Positions 50,308 through 61,315 of a stretch of 64,000 bases of DNA are shown here, piece by piece (position 1 is the stretch's first letter; each line of letters opens with the position of its first letter). Made by a program: the position numbers and the translations under genes. The notes below the pieces were generated by a model that saw only the letters and a list, made by a program, of their open reading frames with translations, did not search any database and was not told the origin of the DNA. Source of the DNA: Pseudomonas orientalis (lineage in GTDB: Bacteria > Pseudomonadota > Gammaproteobacteria > Pseudomonadales > Pseudomonadaceae); NCBI RefSeq assembly GCF_002934065.1, contig NZ_CP018049.1, forward strand, positions 1,610,501 through 1,674,500. Direction: 5' to 3'.

Positions 50308-51495
50308 TCAGCGGATATGTCGCGCGTAATGCACTGGATTGAAGCGCGTGACCATCAGCAGCATCACCACCACCACAGCCGCCAATGACCACCACGCCCC
50401 TTCGAAGCTGCCCATTTGGTCGCGGATCAACCCGGCGATCAGCGGCGACAGGCCCGCGATCAGGTAGCCGATCCCCTGCACGAACGCGGTCAGGCCCCCG
50501 GCACGGCGCGGGTTGTCGAGATGGTCGAGGGACAGGATCAGGCTCATTGGAAACAGGCCGCCGATACCCAGGCCGAGCAGGCACGGCCACAGCAGGCTCA
50601 GGTGCCCGGGGCTGAGAATCAGGCCGCCGAAGCCGATCATGATCAGCACCAGCAATACGGCAACCACGCCGCGCTTGTCCCGGCGGCGATTGGCGATGGC
50701 GGGCGTTGCCAGGCCGGAGACCACTTCCATGGCGGTGAGCAAACCCAGCAGCAAGCCGGCATACTGCTCAGTCCAGCCCTGCTCGACGTAATACGGCGCC
50801 AGCCACGCCAGCACGCAGGTGTAGCACGCCGTGCCGAGGCCGAAGAACAGTGCGAGCAACCAGGCCCGGCGATTGCCGAAAAAGGAAACCTGCGGGCCGC
50901 TGTCGACCTGAGGCGCGGCGGGTAACCCCGAGCGCTGGGCGTACCAGAACACCAGCGCCGGCAGCGCCAGCCCGGCCCATATCGCCAGGCCGATGCGCCA
51001 ACTGCCGGTGTGCACTTGCACAAACGGCGCAAACGACGCGGCCAGTGCGGCGCCGCCCATGATCGCAGTGACATACAGGCCCATGAACACTGAAACGTTA
51101 TCGCCCGAGCGCGACTTGATCAGCGCCGGCAGCAACGCCTGGATCAGCGCAATCCCGACGCCTGCCGCCATGGCGCTGACAATCAGCTCGAACGCCGAAT
51201 CCAGCCACAACCGCGACAGTGTCGCTGCGCCAATCACCAGCAGCGACACCACGATACTGCGGTATTCGCCAAAGCGCCGGGCCAGGCCCATGCCAAAGAA
51301 CATCGCCAGGCCCATGCTCATCACGGGCAACATGGTCAGCAATGCGGCGCTGCTGAAATTGAGCGGCACATCAGCGCGGATCGACGACAGCAAGGGCCCC
51401 ACGGCCGCCATCGACGGGCGCAGGTTAAGGGCGACCAGCACCACACTGATCATCAGCCACACGGCGGTGGTGGGTTTTGCCTGAACGTTTTGCAT
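50308..51495 (-). CDS. MFS transporter, CynX/NimT type
   Basis: 395 residues from ATG 51495 (MQNVQAKPTT), with AAGGCAGG before it. 12 membrane helices; VALNLRPSMAAVGPLLSSI is the signature N-terminus of the CynX/YeaN group (cyanate or nitroimidazole transport). Genes for cyanate breakdown lie 9 kb away, so the link is possible but not shown. Confidence 0.82.
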   Translation of the reverse strand: MQNVQAKPTTAVWLMISVVLVALNLRPSMAAVGPLLSSIRADVPLNFSSAALLTMLPVMSMGLAMFFGMGLARRFGEYRSIVVSLLVIGAATLSRLWLDSAFELIVSAMAAGVGIALIQALLPALIKSRSGDNVSVFMGLYVTAIMGGAALAASFAPFVQVHTGSWRIGLAIWAGLALPALVFWYAQRSGLPAAPQVDSGPQVSFFGNRRAWLLALFFGLGTACYTCVLAWLAPYYVEQGWTEQYAGLLLGLLTAMEVVSGLATPAIANRRRDKRGVVAVLLVLIMIGFGGLILSPGHLSLLWPCLLGLGIGGLFPMSLILSLDHLDNPRRAGGLTAFVQGIGYLIAGLSPLIAGLIRDQMGSFEGAWWSLAAVVVVMLLMVTRFNPVHYARHIR

Positions 51496-51641
51496 GGGCC
51501 TGCCTTGGATGAACAAGGGCGAATCAGGCCACGGACGGGGGAGGCTGGGCAAATGAGAAAGTCATTGGCCCTATTGAAAAATTGCAGGCGCCGGATATGC
51601 CACCGTTCAAATGTGGTAGGGAGCAAGCCCTAATGCCAGTC

Positions 51642-51742
51642 TGTAGGAGCGAGCTTGCTCGCGAAAAACGTCAACGATAACGCGTACTTTCTGAGTGAAC
51701 GCGGTGCCTGTGAGTTTTTCGCGAGCAAGCTCGCTCCTACAG
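51642..51742. repeat. REPIN copy 1
   Basis: TGTAGGAGCGAGCTTGCTCG at the left end and its complement at the right end around about 55 bp. Nearly identical in its whole length to 54639-54736. Confidence 0.85.
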
Positions 51743-51779
51743 ACGGCGGTGTACGCTCCCACAGTACAGATCCGGTGTA

Positions 51780-52394
51780 TCAGTAGCCCACGGTGAAGCG
51801 CTGACGCGAGTGCTTCGGCGTTTCCACTTCATCGATCATGGCGATGGCGAAGTCGGCAAAACTGATCGAGCTTTGACCGTCGTCGCTCACTAGCAAATGA
51901 TCCTGGCCCAGGCGGAATTGACCGGTGCGCTCGGTGCCATCGAACAGGGCCGACGGCGACAGGAAGGTCCAATCCAGTTCCTGCTCTTGACGCAGCGTGT
52001 CGAGAAACGCCGCGCCTGCGCTGGCTTCAGTTTTGTATTCCGCCGGGAAGCCTTCGCTGTCGATCACGCGGCTGCCGTCGGGCAACAGCAACGAACCGGC
52101 GCCACCCACCACCAACAGGCGTTTGACTCCGGCTTTTTTCACCGGGCCGAGCACGGCGCTGGCCGGCAAGGTGTCAAAGTGTGCGGCACTGATCACCACA
52201 TCGCTGCCGCTCACGGCCTGTTGCAGGGCATCGGCCTCCAGGGCATCCACTTGTTTGACCGTGACACCTGGGCGTGCGGCCAGTTTGTCGGTATTGCGTG
52301 CGATGGCGGTGACGGTATGCCCACGGCGCAGCGCTTCTTCCAGCAGTTGGCTACCGGCACGGCCGGTGGCACCAATAATTGCGATCTTGCTCAT
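51780..52394 (-). CDS. NAD(P)-binding reductase-like protein (NmrA/YwnB type)
   Basis: 204 residues. GATGRAGSQLLEEALRRGHTVTAIARN is the dinucleotide site (in pieces GATGRAGSQ and HTVTAIARN), and LLVVGGAGSLLLPDGSRV and the WTFLSPSALFDGTERTG end fit atypical short-chain reductases. No Tyr-x-x-x-Lys pair, so catalysis is uncertain. It lies 36 bp after the metallo-hydrolase gene, so the two may be co-transcribed. Confidence 0.85.
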   Translation of the reverse strand: MSKIAIIGATGRAGSQLLEEALRRGHTVTAIARNTDKLAARPGVTVKQVDALEADALQQAVSGSDVVISAAHFDTLPASAVLGPVKKAGVKRLLVVGGAGSLLLPDGSRVIDSEGFPAEYKTEASAGAAFLDTLRQEQELDWTFLSPSALFDGTERTGQFRLGQDHLLVSDDGQSSISFADFAIAMIDEVETPKHSRQRFTVGY

Positions 52395-52429
52395 GACGTT
52401 CTCCAGTAAAGGTCAGGGTTTAAAACCAG

Positions 52430-53296
52430 TCACCACTTCATTTCGCCCTTGGCGACTTTGGCGCTCAATTCCAGCGAGCTCTCGTCGGCGAGGTTCGGGT
52501 AACGCTTTTTCATGGCCGTGATCAGGGCGGCGGAATCCTTGGCCTGGGCGGTTTCTATATCAAAGGCCTTGATGTAGTCGGCGGTGAACGTGACTGAAGC
52601 GGGTGATGGGGTGCCCAGGTAGTGGCCCGGAATCACGGTGGTCGGCTTCAAGTCTTCAATGCGTTGCAGGGTGGCCAGCCAATCCTTGTGGGACTGTGCA
52701 GTCTGGGTATCGGCCATCCAGACGTGGATGTTTTGCGCGACCACCACGCCACCAATCACGGCCTTGATCGACGGAATCCACACAAAGCTGCGGTCCGGCT
52801 GCGGGCCGTCCAGGCCGATGACGTCCAGTTGCTGCCCTTCCAGCATCAGGCTGTGGCCCTCGAGCACTTGCGGCACGAGGGTCCTGGCCGGTTTGTCGGC
52901 GCCCATTTTCGGGCCCCAGAACGCCAGCTTGCCGGCGACGGTGGCGTTGATATGGTCGACCACCGGTTGTGGCGCCAGCACTTTCGCGTCGGGAAAGGCG
53001 GCGGTCAGGGTGTCGAGGCCGAAGTAGTAGTCCGGGTCGCCGTGGCTGATGTAGATGGTGGTCAGGTGCTTGCCGCTGGCGCGGATTTTCTGCACCAGTT
53101 GCTCGGCCTGGCCCTTGCCGAATTGCGCGTCCACCAGGATCGCGTCCCGGGCGCCGCTGACCAGTACCGAGCTGACCGGGAAGATGGCGGCTTCGCCCGG
53201 GTTGTACACGTCAAGTTTCAAGTCTGCCGCCATGGCATGAGCAGTGAAAGCCAGGGCGGCAGTCGCCAGGGTCAAGCGTTTGAACGTCGAGAACAT
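52430..53296 (-). CDS. Exported MBL-fold metallo-hydrolase
   Basis: 288 residues from ATG 53296 (MFSTFKRLTL), with AGGAG upstream. Signal peptide ends near residue 23 (AMA). The HxDxx motif appears as YISHGDPDYYFG; later His in IPGHYLG. DAILVDAQFGKGQAE fits the beta-lactamase fold. Divergent from a LysR gene that probably regulates it. Confidence 0.82.
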   Translation of the reverse strand: MFSTFKRLTLATAALAFTAHAMAADLKLDVYNPGEAAIFPVSSVLVSGARDAILVDAQFGKGQAEQLVQKIRASGKHLTTIYISHGDPDYYFGLDTLTAAFPDAKVLAPQPVVDHINATVAGKLAFWGPKMGADKPARTLVPQVLEGHSLMLEGQQLDVIGLDGPQPDRSFVWIPSIKAVIGGVVVAQNIHVWMADTQTAQSHKDWLATLQRIEDLKPTTVIPGHYLGTPSPASVTFTADYIKAFDIETAQAKDSAALITAMKKRYPNLADESSLELSAKVAKGEMKW

Positions 53297-53402
53297 CGGG
53301 GCAGCTCCTGCCTTCGGTAAGGGGTGAACAGAGCTTAATTGCATAAAACACCACAAAAAATGCGATGCTGGAACATAGTTTGTTTCTGAAATCGGGCAAA
53401 TC

Positions 53403-54308
53403 ATGGATCGTCTTCAAGCAATGCGCGTGTTTGTCACCGTGGTGGACCTGGGCAGCCAATCCGCCGCCGCCGACCACCTGGACCTGTCGCGCCCGGTTGT
53501 CTCGCGTTACCTGGCCGAGCTGGAGGATTGGGTCGGCGCACGCCTGCTGCACCGCACCACGCGCAAGCTCAGCCTCACCGCTGCCGGCAGTGAAACCCTG
53601 CCGCGTTGCCGGCAATTGCTGGAACTCTGTGGCGATATGCAGGCCGCCGTCAGCGAGCCCGATGATGCCCCGCGTGGGCTGTTGCGCCTGAGTGTCAGCA
53701 CCTCGTTCGGCCAGGCGCAGTTGGGCGCTGCGATTGCCGAGTACGTCAGACGCTACCCGCTGGTGACAGTCGACCTGCAAATGCTCGACCGCACGGTGAA
53801 CCTGGTGGACGAGCGCATCGACCTGGCGATCCGCACCAGTAACGACCTGGACCCGAACCTGATCGCCCGACGGTTGACCGTATGCCGCTCGGTGGTGTGC
53901 GCCACGCCAGCCTATTTGCGCGAGCATCCGGCACCGCAGAAAGTCGAAGACCTGGCCCGGCACAACTGCCTGACGCATTCCTACTTTGGCAAGAGCCTGT
54001 GGCATTTCGAAGAGCGCGGCGAGCATGTGTCGGTGGCGGTGCACGGCAATATCACCGCCAACGAGGCCGGCACGTTATTGCGCATCACTCTGGCCGGCGC
54101 CGGGGTGGCGATGCTGCCCAGCTATGAGGCCGGTGAGCTGATTCGCAGCGGCAAACTGGTGCGCCTGCTGCCGGATGCGCAGCCACGGCAGATGAATATC
54201 TATGCGGTATACGCCTCGCGCAAACACATGCCCTTGGCGTTGCGCAGCCTGTTGGATTTTCTGGTGCAGCGGTTTCCCGAAGAGCCTGAGTGGGATGTCG
54301 GTCTCTGA
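53403..54308 (+). CDS. LysR-family regulator
   Basis: 301 residues, MDRLQAMRVFVTVVDLGSQSAAADHLDLSRPVVSRYLAELE (in pieces DRLQAMRVFVTVVDLGS and SRPVVSRYLAELE) as winged HTH. Divergent from the metallo-hydrolase gene over 106 bp, which is the usual place for its target. Confidence 0.87.
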   Translation: MDRLQAMRVFVTVVDLGSQSAAADHLDLSRPVVSRYLAELEDWVGARLLHRTTRKLSLTAAGSETLPRCRQLLELCGDMQAAVSEPDDAPRGLLRLSVSTSFGQAQLGAAIAEYVRRYPLVTVDLQMLDRTVNLVDERIDLAIRTSNDLDPNLIARRLTVCRSVVCATPAYLREHPAPQKVEDLARHNCLTHSYFGKSLWHFEERGEHVSVAVHGNITANEAGTLLRITLAGAGVAMLPSYEAGELIRSGKLVRLLPDAQPRQMNIYAVYASRKHMPLALRSLLDFLVQRFPEEPEWDVGL

Positions 54309-54408
54309 AGCGGCATAAGCGCGCTGAATGGCCTGCAATCATGGCAACTTGCCCTAACTGACCTATGCTTTAAGCAGCACCTTGTAGATCCGTGCAGAGG
54401 TCTGTGCC

Positions 54409-54588
54409 ATGAGCATTAAAACCAGAAAGTACCTGACGATTTTCAGCCTGTGCGCGCTGGCTACGGCGCTGTATGGCACAGCCGCCTATCGCGTCGAGCA
54501 GACGCGAATGCAGCCGGCAGCGTTCGCCATCAGTTGCCACCAGAACCAATGCGTCCCGCACACCGGCAGCTTCAGCGCCCTGCGTTGA
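54409..54588 (+). CDS. Small single-helix membrane protein, 59 residues
   Basis: MSIKTRKYLTIFSLCALATAL starts with a basic segment and one membrane helix (about 8-28), then a hydrophilic outside tail with two Cys (SCHQNQC). Ribosome site AGAGG 6 to 10 bases before the ATG. Size and form are typical of small envelope peptides. Unknown function. Confidence 0.5.
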   Translation: MSIKTRKYLTIFSLCALATALYGTAAYRVEQTRMQPAAFAISCHQNQCVPHTGSFSALR

Positions 54589-54638
54589 TGCTCAAAGCAG
54601 CGCAAATCCAGTGTGGGAGGCTTGCCCTCAAGCCAGTC

Positions 54639-54736
54639 TGTAGGAGCGAGCTTGCTCGCGAAAAACGTTAACGATAACGCATGCTTTCTGAATGAACGCG
54701 GTGCCTGTGAGTTTTTCGCGAGCAAGCTCGCTCCTA
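54639..54736. repeat. REPIN copy 2
   Basis: Same inverted ends and nearly the same centre as 51642-51742; by eye only a few differences in about 100 bp. Confidence 0.85.
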
Positions 54737-54766
54737 AAAAAAGCTAGGGCAAGCCCCCTCGCACAT

Positions 54767-55633
54767 TCAGTTCTGCTTCAACTGCTCGCGAAAAGCCTTT
54801 GGCGAAAATCCCACCCGGCGGCGAAACAGCCGTGAGAAGTTGGTCGGGTCGGAAAACCCCAGCACCTCGGACATTTCATTGATGGTCATGCTGGTGTAGG
54901 TCAGCAAACGCTTGGCTTCCAGCAACTGGCGGTCATGCATGATCTGCAAGGCCGGCTGCCCGCCCAACTCCCGACATGTGCCATTGAGATGGGAGACCGA
55001 GATGCCCAGTTTGTGAGCCAGGTCTTCAATCTTGGGGTGCTCGCGGTAATGCTGTTCGACCAGTTGGGTAAACCGCCGGAAGTACTCACGGTTGCGCGGT
55101 GTCCTGGGGTGGCGGCGCTGGATCGCCTGACGGCTGACCCACACCAGCAGCACGCTGACCAGGGCGTGCATCATCATGTCCCGTGCCGGTTGTTCGTCGG
55201 CGTATTCGTCCTGCAAGCGGGCGAACAGGTTGTTGAGGTAGTCGCTGTCCTTGCTCGCGGGGTAGTTGCCAAGGGTGTGCAGGCCATCGACCGTACTGCC
55301 CAGTTGCGCTTGTAAATGGCTGACCAGGGGCGCCGACAGGGTCACCACGTAACCTTGGACATCTTCGGAAAAGCGAAAACCGTGCACACACAGCGGCGGC
55401 AGCACTTGCAGGCTTGCTTCGTTGAGCGTGGTGCGCTGCCCTTCGATTTCCAGGTGTGCCTGGCCTTTATGCACATAGAGCAACTGGCACAGGTCCGCGT
55501 GCCGGTGGGGCTGGATTTCCCACTGATATTCCCGGCTGCGCCGGGAAATGGTTTCACAGTGCAACAAATCGGGCGTCGGCCACTGTTGGCTTTCCCCGTA
55601 AAGCTTGAAGACCGGAATCGCGGTGTTGGTCAT
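54767..55633 (-). CDS. pobR: AraC-family regulator, probable PobR
   Basis: 288 residues. An AraC-type cupin (YQWEIQPHRHADLCQLLYVHKGQAHLEIEG, in pieces) and a C-terminal double HTH (LAHKLGISVSHLNGTCRELGG, MTINEMSEVLGFSDPTNFSRLFRRRVGFSP in pieces). It faces pobA over 180 bp. AraC-type PobR proteins activate pobA with 4-hydroxybenzoate in Pseudomonas. Confidence 0.85.
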   Translation of the reverse strand: MTNTAIPVFKLYGESQQWPTPDLLHCETISRRSREYQWEIQPHRHADLCQLLYVHKGQAHLEIEGQRTTLNEASLQVLPPLCVHGFRFSEDVQGYVVTLSAPLVSHLQAQLGSTVDGLHTLGNYPASKDSDYLNNLFARLQDEYADEQPARDMMMHALVSVLLVWVSRQAIQRRHPRTPRNREYFRRFTQLVEQHYREHPKIEDLAHKLGISVSHLNGTCRELGGQPALQIMHDRQLLEAKRLLTYTSMTINEMSEVLGFSDPTNFSRLFRRRVGFSPKAFREQLKQN

Positions 55634-55792
55634 GTTTTCAATCCGATACTCAGGATAGTGGTGCGGTAATCGCCCCGATTGGCAAAAAGCGCAGGCTTTT
55701 AAGCAGTTTTCACCTTCTTATGCTGCTCGCTCACGTGAAAAATGTCAGCCACACGTCCAATGACAACTCTTTCACTCGTTCGGTTCGGGTGA

Positions 55793-57007
<1,215 letters not shown>

Positions 57008-57073
57008 CCTGCTATCGTATTCAGCATTTGCGCAGGCTGCCGTTGCCTGCGGGCCCTGCTCGAAGGTTGTGCC

Positions 57074-58576
57074 GTGACCCCTCTCAATCAGCCCACTCCC
57101 ACCGTTCCTGCCGTGCGCAGCATTCTCGCCGCGCTGATGCTGGCGATCTTTCTCGGCGCCCTGGACCAGACCATTGTCGCCGTGTCGATGCCGGCCATTT
57201 CCGCGCAGTTCCATGACGTCAACCTGCTGGCCTGGGTGATCTCCGGCTACATGGTGGCGATGACGGTGGCAGTGCCGATCTACGGCAAGCTCGGTGACCT
57301 GTATGGGCGGCGGCCGATGATGCTGATCGGTATGGGCGTGTTCACCGTCGCCTCGCTGTTCTGCGGCATGGCGCACAGCATGGAGCAACTGGTGCTGGCG
57401 CGGATTATCCAGGGCATCGGTGCCGGCGGCATGATTTCGGTGAGCCAGGCGATCATCGGCGACATCATCGCGCCCCGTGAACGCGGGCGTTACCAGGGCT
57501 ATTTCAGCAGCATGTACGCGGTGGCCAGCGTCGCCGGGCCGGTGCTGGGCGGCTACATGACCGAGTACCTGTCCTGGCGCTGGGTGTTTTTGATCAACCT
57601 GCCGTTGGGCGCGGTCGCCTGGTATGTGGCCCATCGCACCCTGGTGGGGTTGCCAGTGCCGCAGCGCAAGCCGGTCATCGATTACCTGGGCACCGTGTTG
57701 ATGATCATCGGCCTGACCGCCTTGTTGCTCGGCATCACCCAAATCGGGCAGGGCCGTGCCTGGCGTGACGACCAGGTGCTCGGGCTGCTGGCCTGTGCGC
57801 TGTTGGCGCTGAGCCTGTTCGTCTGGCATGAACGCCGCGCACGGGAGCCGCTGTTGCCCATGCATTTGTTCGTCAATCGCAGTGCGGTGCTGTGCTGGTG
57901 CACGATTTTCATCACCAGCTTCCAGGCGATTTCCCTGACCGTGCTGATGCCCCTGCGTTACCAGAGCGTGACCGGCGCCGGTGCCGACAGCGCGGCCCTG
58001 CACCTGCTGCCCCTGGCGATGGGCTTGCCGATGGGCGCTTATTTCGCCGGGCGCATGACGTCGGTGACCGGCCGTTATAAACCGATGATTCTCAGTGGCG
58101 CCGTGTTGAGTCCCTTGGCGATTCTCGGCATGGCTTTCAGCGCGCCCCAGGCCGTCGGGCTGACCTCGCTGTTCATGCTGTTGTGCGGGATCGCTGCGGG
58201 CATGCAGTTCCCGACCTCGTTGGTGGGTACGCAGAACTCGGTGGAGCAGCGTGATATTGGGGTGGCGACCAGCACCACCAACCTGTTCCGTTCCCTGGGC
58301 GGGGCGGTGGGGGTGGCGTGCATGTCGGCATTGCTATTGGCGCTGTTGCGCGATGCCAGTTTTGCCCACTTGACCAGTGGTGCGCTGCTGACCGAGGGCA
58401 GCTCCGGTAATGTGCTGCTCGATGGGCTCAATGCTGCGCCGGGTGAGGCTCGGGATGCATTGCGGGGGGAGTTGGCGATGACGTTTCGGCATTTGCTGAT
58501 GGTGAGTGCGGGGGTGTCGGTGCTGGGGTTGGCGGCGGCTATTGCAATGCCTGATCGGGTGTTGCGGGGGCGTTAG
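57074..58576 (+). CDS. 14-helix MFS drug exporter (EmrB/QacA type)
   Basis: 500 residues from GTG 57074. Motifs: LGALDQTIVAVSMPAI in helix 1, GKLGDLYGRRPMMLIG in the 2-3 loop and GPVLGGYMTEYLSWRWVFLIN in helix 5, as in DHA2 exporters. It follows pobA by 66 bp, but a functional link is not evident. Confidence 0.88.
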   Translation: MTPLNQPTPTVPAVRSILAALMLAIFLGALDQTIVAVSMPAISAQFHDVNLLAWVISGYMVAMTVAVPIYGKLGDLYGRRPMMLIGMGVFTVASLFCGMAHSMEQLVLARIIQGIGAGGMISVSQAIIGDIIAPRERGRYQGYFSSMYAVASVAGPVLGGYMTEYLSWRWVFLINLPLGAVAWYVAHRTLVGLPVPQRKPVIDYLGTVLMIIGLTALLLGITQIGQGRAWRDDQVLGLLACALLALSLFVWHERRAREPLLPMHLFVNRSAVLCWCTIFITSFQAISLTVLMPLRYQSVTGAGADSAALHLLPLAMGLPMGAYFAGRMTSVTGRYKPMILSGAVLSPLAILGMAFSAPQAVGLTSLFMLLCGIAAGMQFPTSLVGTQNSVEQRDIGVATSTTNLFRSLGGAVGVACMSALLLALLRDASFAHLTSGALLTEGSSGNVLLDGLNAAPGEARDALRGELAMTFRHLLMVSAGVSVLGLAAAIAMPDRVLRGR

Positions 58577-59130
58577 CGCGGCGGCCTTAGAGCCGACCGG
58601 TATTTTGTGTCGACCCCGATCCAAATGTGGGAGGGGCGGTGCGACGATTCGACTTGCCCCCGATGGCGGCCTCTGGGCCGGCCAGGATGTTGGATCAGAT
58701 CGAGTACATATCCGTTTCTGCGGTAACGGCCACTTAGGGTTCCGCCCTGACGGCGGCTCACTTTTGAAAAGCGCCAAAGTAAGCAAAACGCTCTTGCCCC
58801 ACCACTCGGCACCTCGCCTAGGCTCGGTGTGCCCGAACGCAGGCTTGAATCCGTGGGCCGCCGCAATGGGCCATCCATGGCCCAGTGCGGCTAACCCGGT
58901 GTCCTGCCGGGTTGCCCACGGATTCAAGCCTGCGTTCGGCCAGCGTGGTTTAACGGGGCGCCCAGGATCAGAAGCAAAAGCGCGGCGGCCTTAGAGCCGA
59001 CAGGTATCGTGTGTCGATCCGCGATCCAAATGTGGGAGGGGGCTTGCCCCCGATGGCGGTGTGTCAGTTACGGATGCACTCACTGACCCTCCCTCATCGG
59101 GGGCAAGCCCCCTTCCACATAAAGCCAACA
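58577..59130. repeat. Composite repeat region
   Basis: Two copies of a 60-bp direct repeat (58577-58636 and 58981-59041, starting CGCGGCGGCCTTAGAGCCGA) flank a 344-bp block with its own inverted repeat (AACGCAGGCTTGAATCC and GGATTCAAGCCTGCGTT). A REPIN-like pair (59031-59119; GGGGGCTTGCCCCC and inverse) follows. No gene. Confidence 0.65.
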
Positions 59131-59167
59131 GCGTACATATCCGTTAGATAAGTACTCGCCAGACGCA

Positions 59168-60007
59168 TCAAGGGCTGTAATACCCCACCGCCACCATCAA
59201 ATGCCCGGCCTTGCGCACATAAGCATGCTTATTCTCAATCTTCCCAGTCACCGGGTTCTTCCAGCGGTATTTGTATTCGCCCTGATCCTGCTCCCCCATC
59301 AACGCAAGGATCGGCTCCCCGACGGGCCTGCCGTCCGGGTCCTTGACCTTGGCGAAATCCGTATTGATCAAACGCAGATCGGTGCCATGCGCCACATAGC
59401 GCCGCGTATCCAGGTCCACCACGAACACATAGAGATCATCCTGCAGGAAACCACCGCCCAATGAGTTGATCGCCTTGAGCGTCCCCGCTTCATCCTTCAC
59501 CAGCGCGTTCACCGCCTTGTTGCGCAGGGCCCGCGCCTGTTCCGGTGTGGCCCGTGGCAGGTAATAGCCGACCGCCAGGATGCGCTCGCCCACCCGCTGG
59601 TAAAACACGTGCTTGTGTTCGACCTTGCCGTCATTCCAGTTCTGCCAGCGATAATCGGCCTGCTGGATACCCTGGCCTTCGGGCGCGCTGATGGCGTGTT
59701 TGAACGAGGCTTGCAGGTCAGGCCCGAGGACTTCGGACACGTCGCGACCGATCAAGGCCGAGGAGGGGCCGCCGCTGGCCAGCAGCACGCCTTTGGTGTC
59801 GACCACGAAGACGTAGCGGTCCTGGTCGATGAATTCGCCCTGGCGGCTGAAAGCGGCCAACGCCTTGTCGCCATTGTTCTGGTAGTACACCAGGGCCTTT
59901 TCCAGCAACGCCTTGGCCGCTTGAGCGTCTGCGTCATTGGCCGTGTCGGCGTGCACCTGGCTGCCGCACAACAGCAGCAGCCAGGCGAGTCGTAGCAGTG
60001 TGTTCAT
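59168..60007 (-). CDS. Exported protein with two Cache domains
   Basis: 279 residues. Signal peptide ends near residue 20 (VHA). Two similar halves each hold a Cache sensor core: DQDRYVFVVDTKGVLLASG with YRWQNWNDGKVEHKHVFYQ, and QDDLYVFVVDLDTRRYVAHG with YKYRWKNPVTGKIENKHAYV. No kinase or methyl-accepting domain, so it is a free periplasmic binder. It lies 56 bp after cynS in the same direction. Confidence 0.85.
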   Translation of the reverse strand: MNTLLRLAWLLLLCGSQVHADTANDADAQAAKALLEKALVYYQNNGDKALAAFSRQGEFIDQDRYVFVVDTKGVLLASGGPSSALIGRDVSEVLGPDLQASFKHAISAPEGQGIQQADYRWQNWNDGKVEHKHVFYQRVGERILAVGYYLPRATPEQARALRNKAVNALVKDEAGTLKAINSLGGGFLQDDLYVFVVDLDTRRYVAHGTDLRLINTDFAKVKDPDGRPVGEPILALMGEQDQGEYKYRWKNPVTGKIENKHAYVRKAGHLMVAVGYYSP

Positions 60008-60063
60008 CTACCCGTCCCTCGGTCTTGTTGGAATCACCAGAGCGTAGACGGTTCGGCGAACGA

Positions 60064-60534
60064 TCAGAAGGGTTTGGTTGGCAGATATTTACCGTCCAGG
60101 GTGATTACCGCGCGCGAACCGCCCTCCGGGTCTTCGACTTTCTTGATGTCGAGCTTGAAGTTGATCGCGCTGATGATGCCGTCGCCAAACTGCTCATGCA
60201 CCAGGGCCTTGAGGGTGGAGCCGTAGACCTGCAGCATTTCGTAGAACCGGTACATCGTCGGATCGGTCGGCACGCCGCCGGGGAAGCTGCCGCGCAGGGG
60301 CACGCTTTGCAGCAGTCGGCTGGCGTCCTCGTCCAGGCCGAGTTTGGCGCACACCACGTCGGCGGCGTCCTTGGGCAGCGGATGCTGGCCGAGCAGGGCG
60401 GCGGTGACGAAGGCCAGGCTCAGGCCGGTGCCGTCGGCGAGGTCCTGCCAGGACAGGTCCTTGCGCGCCTTGAGGTCGATGACGGTGTCGGCCAGGGCCA
60501 GGCGAGGGGTTTGGGAAAAGTTCGATTGCAGCAT
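60064..60534 (-). CDS. cynS: Cyanate hydratase (cyanase)
   Basis: 156 residues, the normal length. The catalytic Arg96, Glu99 and Ser122 of the E. coli enzyme are at the same positions ([20 protein letters not shown]). It breaks cyanate with bicarbonate to ammonia and CO2. It lies 27 bases after the carbonic anhydrase gene. Confidence 0.95.
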   Translation of the reverse strand: MLQSNFSQTPRLALADTVIDLKARKDLSWQDLADGTGLSLAFVTAALLGQHPLPKDAADVVCAKLGLDEDASRLLQSVPLRGSFPGGVPTDPTMYRFYEMLQVYGSTLKALVHEQFGDGIISAINFKLDIKKVEDPEGGSRAVITLDGKYLPTKPF

Positions 60535-60561
60535 GATGAAGTCCTCTTGGGTTGAATAGGT

Positions 60562-61203
60562 TCAGGCGGCGTGAGCGCGGGTGGTCGGGTGTTCGAGCAG
60601 GGACACGAAGCGCGCGCTGCGTCCGTCCAGTGCGTCGATGCCACCGGTTTCGATGTCGTATACCCAGCCGTGCAGGTTCAGCCGGCCTTGCTCCAGCGCC
60701 AGGGCGACGGACGGGTGAGTCTTGAGGTTAGCCAATTGAGCGACCACGTTTTCACGCACCAGGGCATCCAGGCGCGCCGCGTCCGAGACGTGCTGGCGGG
60801 CGGCGTTGATCACCTTGGCCGACTCGGCATGGCGCAACCAGTTGGCTACCGCAGGCAGGTGGTCCAGGCAGGTGCAAGTGGAGATGGCGGTCATTGCGCC
60901 GCAGTCGGAGTGGCCGCAGATCACGATGTCGCTCACGCCGAGTACGGCCACCGCATATTCGACCGTGGCCGACACGCCGCCCGGTTCCGGCCCGTAGGAC
61001 GGCACGATATTGCCGGCATTGCGGATGACGAACAGATCGCCTGGCTCCTGCTGGGTCAGCAGTTCCGGGACGACACGGCTGTCGGAGCACGACACGAACA
61101 GCGTGCCGGGGTTTTGCGTGGTGGCCAGGTGTTTGAACAGGTCGCTGCGTTGGGCAAAGGCTTCGCGCTGGAATTTGCGAAAGCCGTCGATGAGGTGCTG
61201 CAT
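60562..61203 (-). CDS. cynT: Beta-type carbonic anhydrase of the cyn operon
   Basis: 213 residues from ATG 61203, with GGAG upstream. Zinc ligands Cys39 ([10 protein letters not shown]), His97 and Cys100 (CGHSDCGAM) with Asp41/Arg43 are present. It returns bicarbonate for cyanase. The frame to 61263 lacks a ribosome site. It stands first in the leftward cyn unit, opposite cynR. Confidence 0.92.
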   Translation of the reverse strand: MQHLIDGFRKFQREAFAQRSDLFKHLATTQNPGTLFVSCSDSRVVPELLTQQEPGDLFVIRNAGNIVPSYGPEPGGVSATVEYAVAVLGVSDIVICGHSDCGAMTAISTCTCLDHLPAVANWLRHAESAKVINAARQHVSDAARLDALVRENVVAQLANLKTHPSVALALEQGRLNLHGWVYDIETGGIDALDGRSARFVSLLEHPTTRAHAA

Positions 61204-61248
61204 GAGGTTTCTCCTTGCGTGGCTGATGGGGCAAGGATGGAAGTTTTT

Positions 61249-61303
61249 AACTATAGCGTCCAAGACCGGCTTATTATGGTTTTTATAAGTCCTGCCTATA
61301 GTT
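61249..61303. promoter_or_regulatory. Candidate CynR site between cynT and cynR
   Basis: AACTATAG (61249-61256) and CTATAGTT (61296-61303) are inverted across the divergent promoter region. Confidence 0.45.
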
Positions 61304-61315
61304 GGAGCGTCATTG

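Noticed and set aside
51642..51742. Attachment site or transposon ends
   Set aside because: The ends and size match the REPIN family, and a second copy is nearby.
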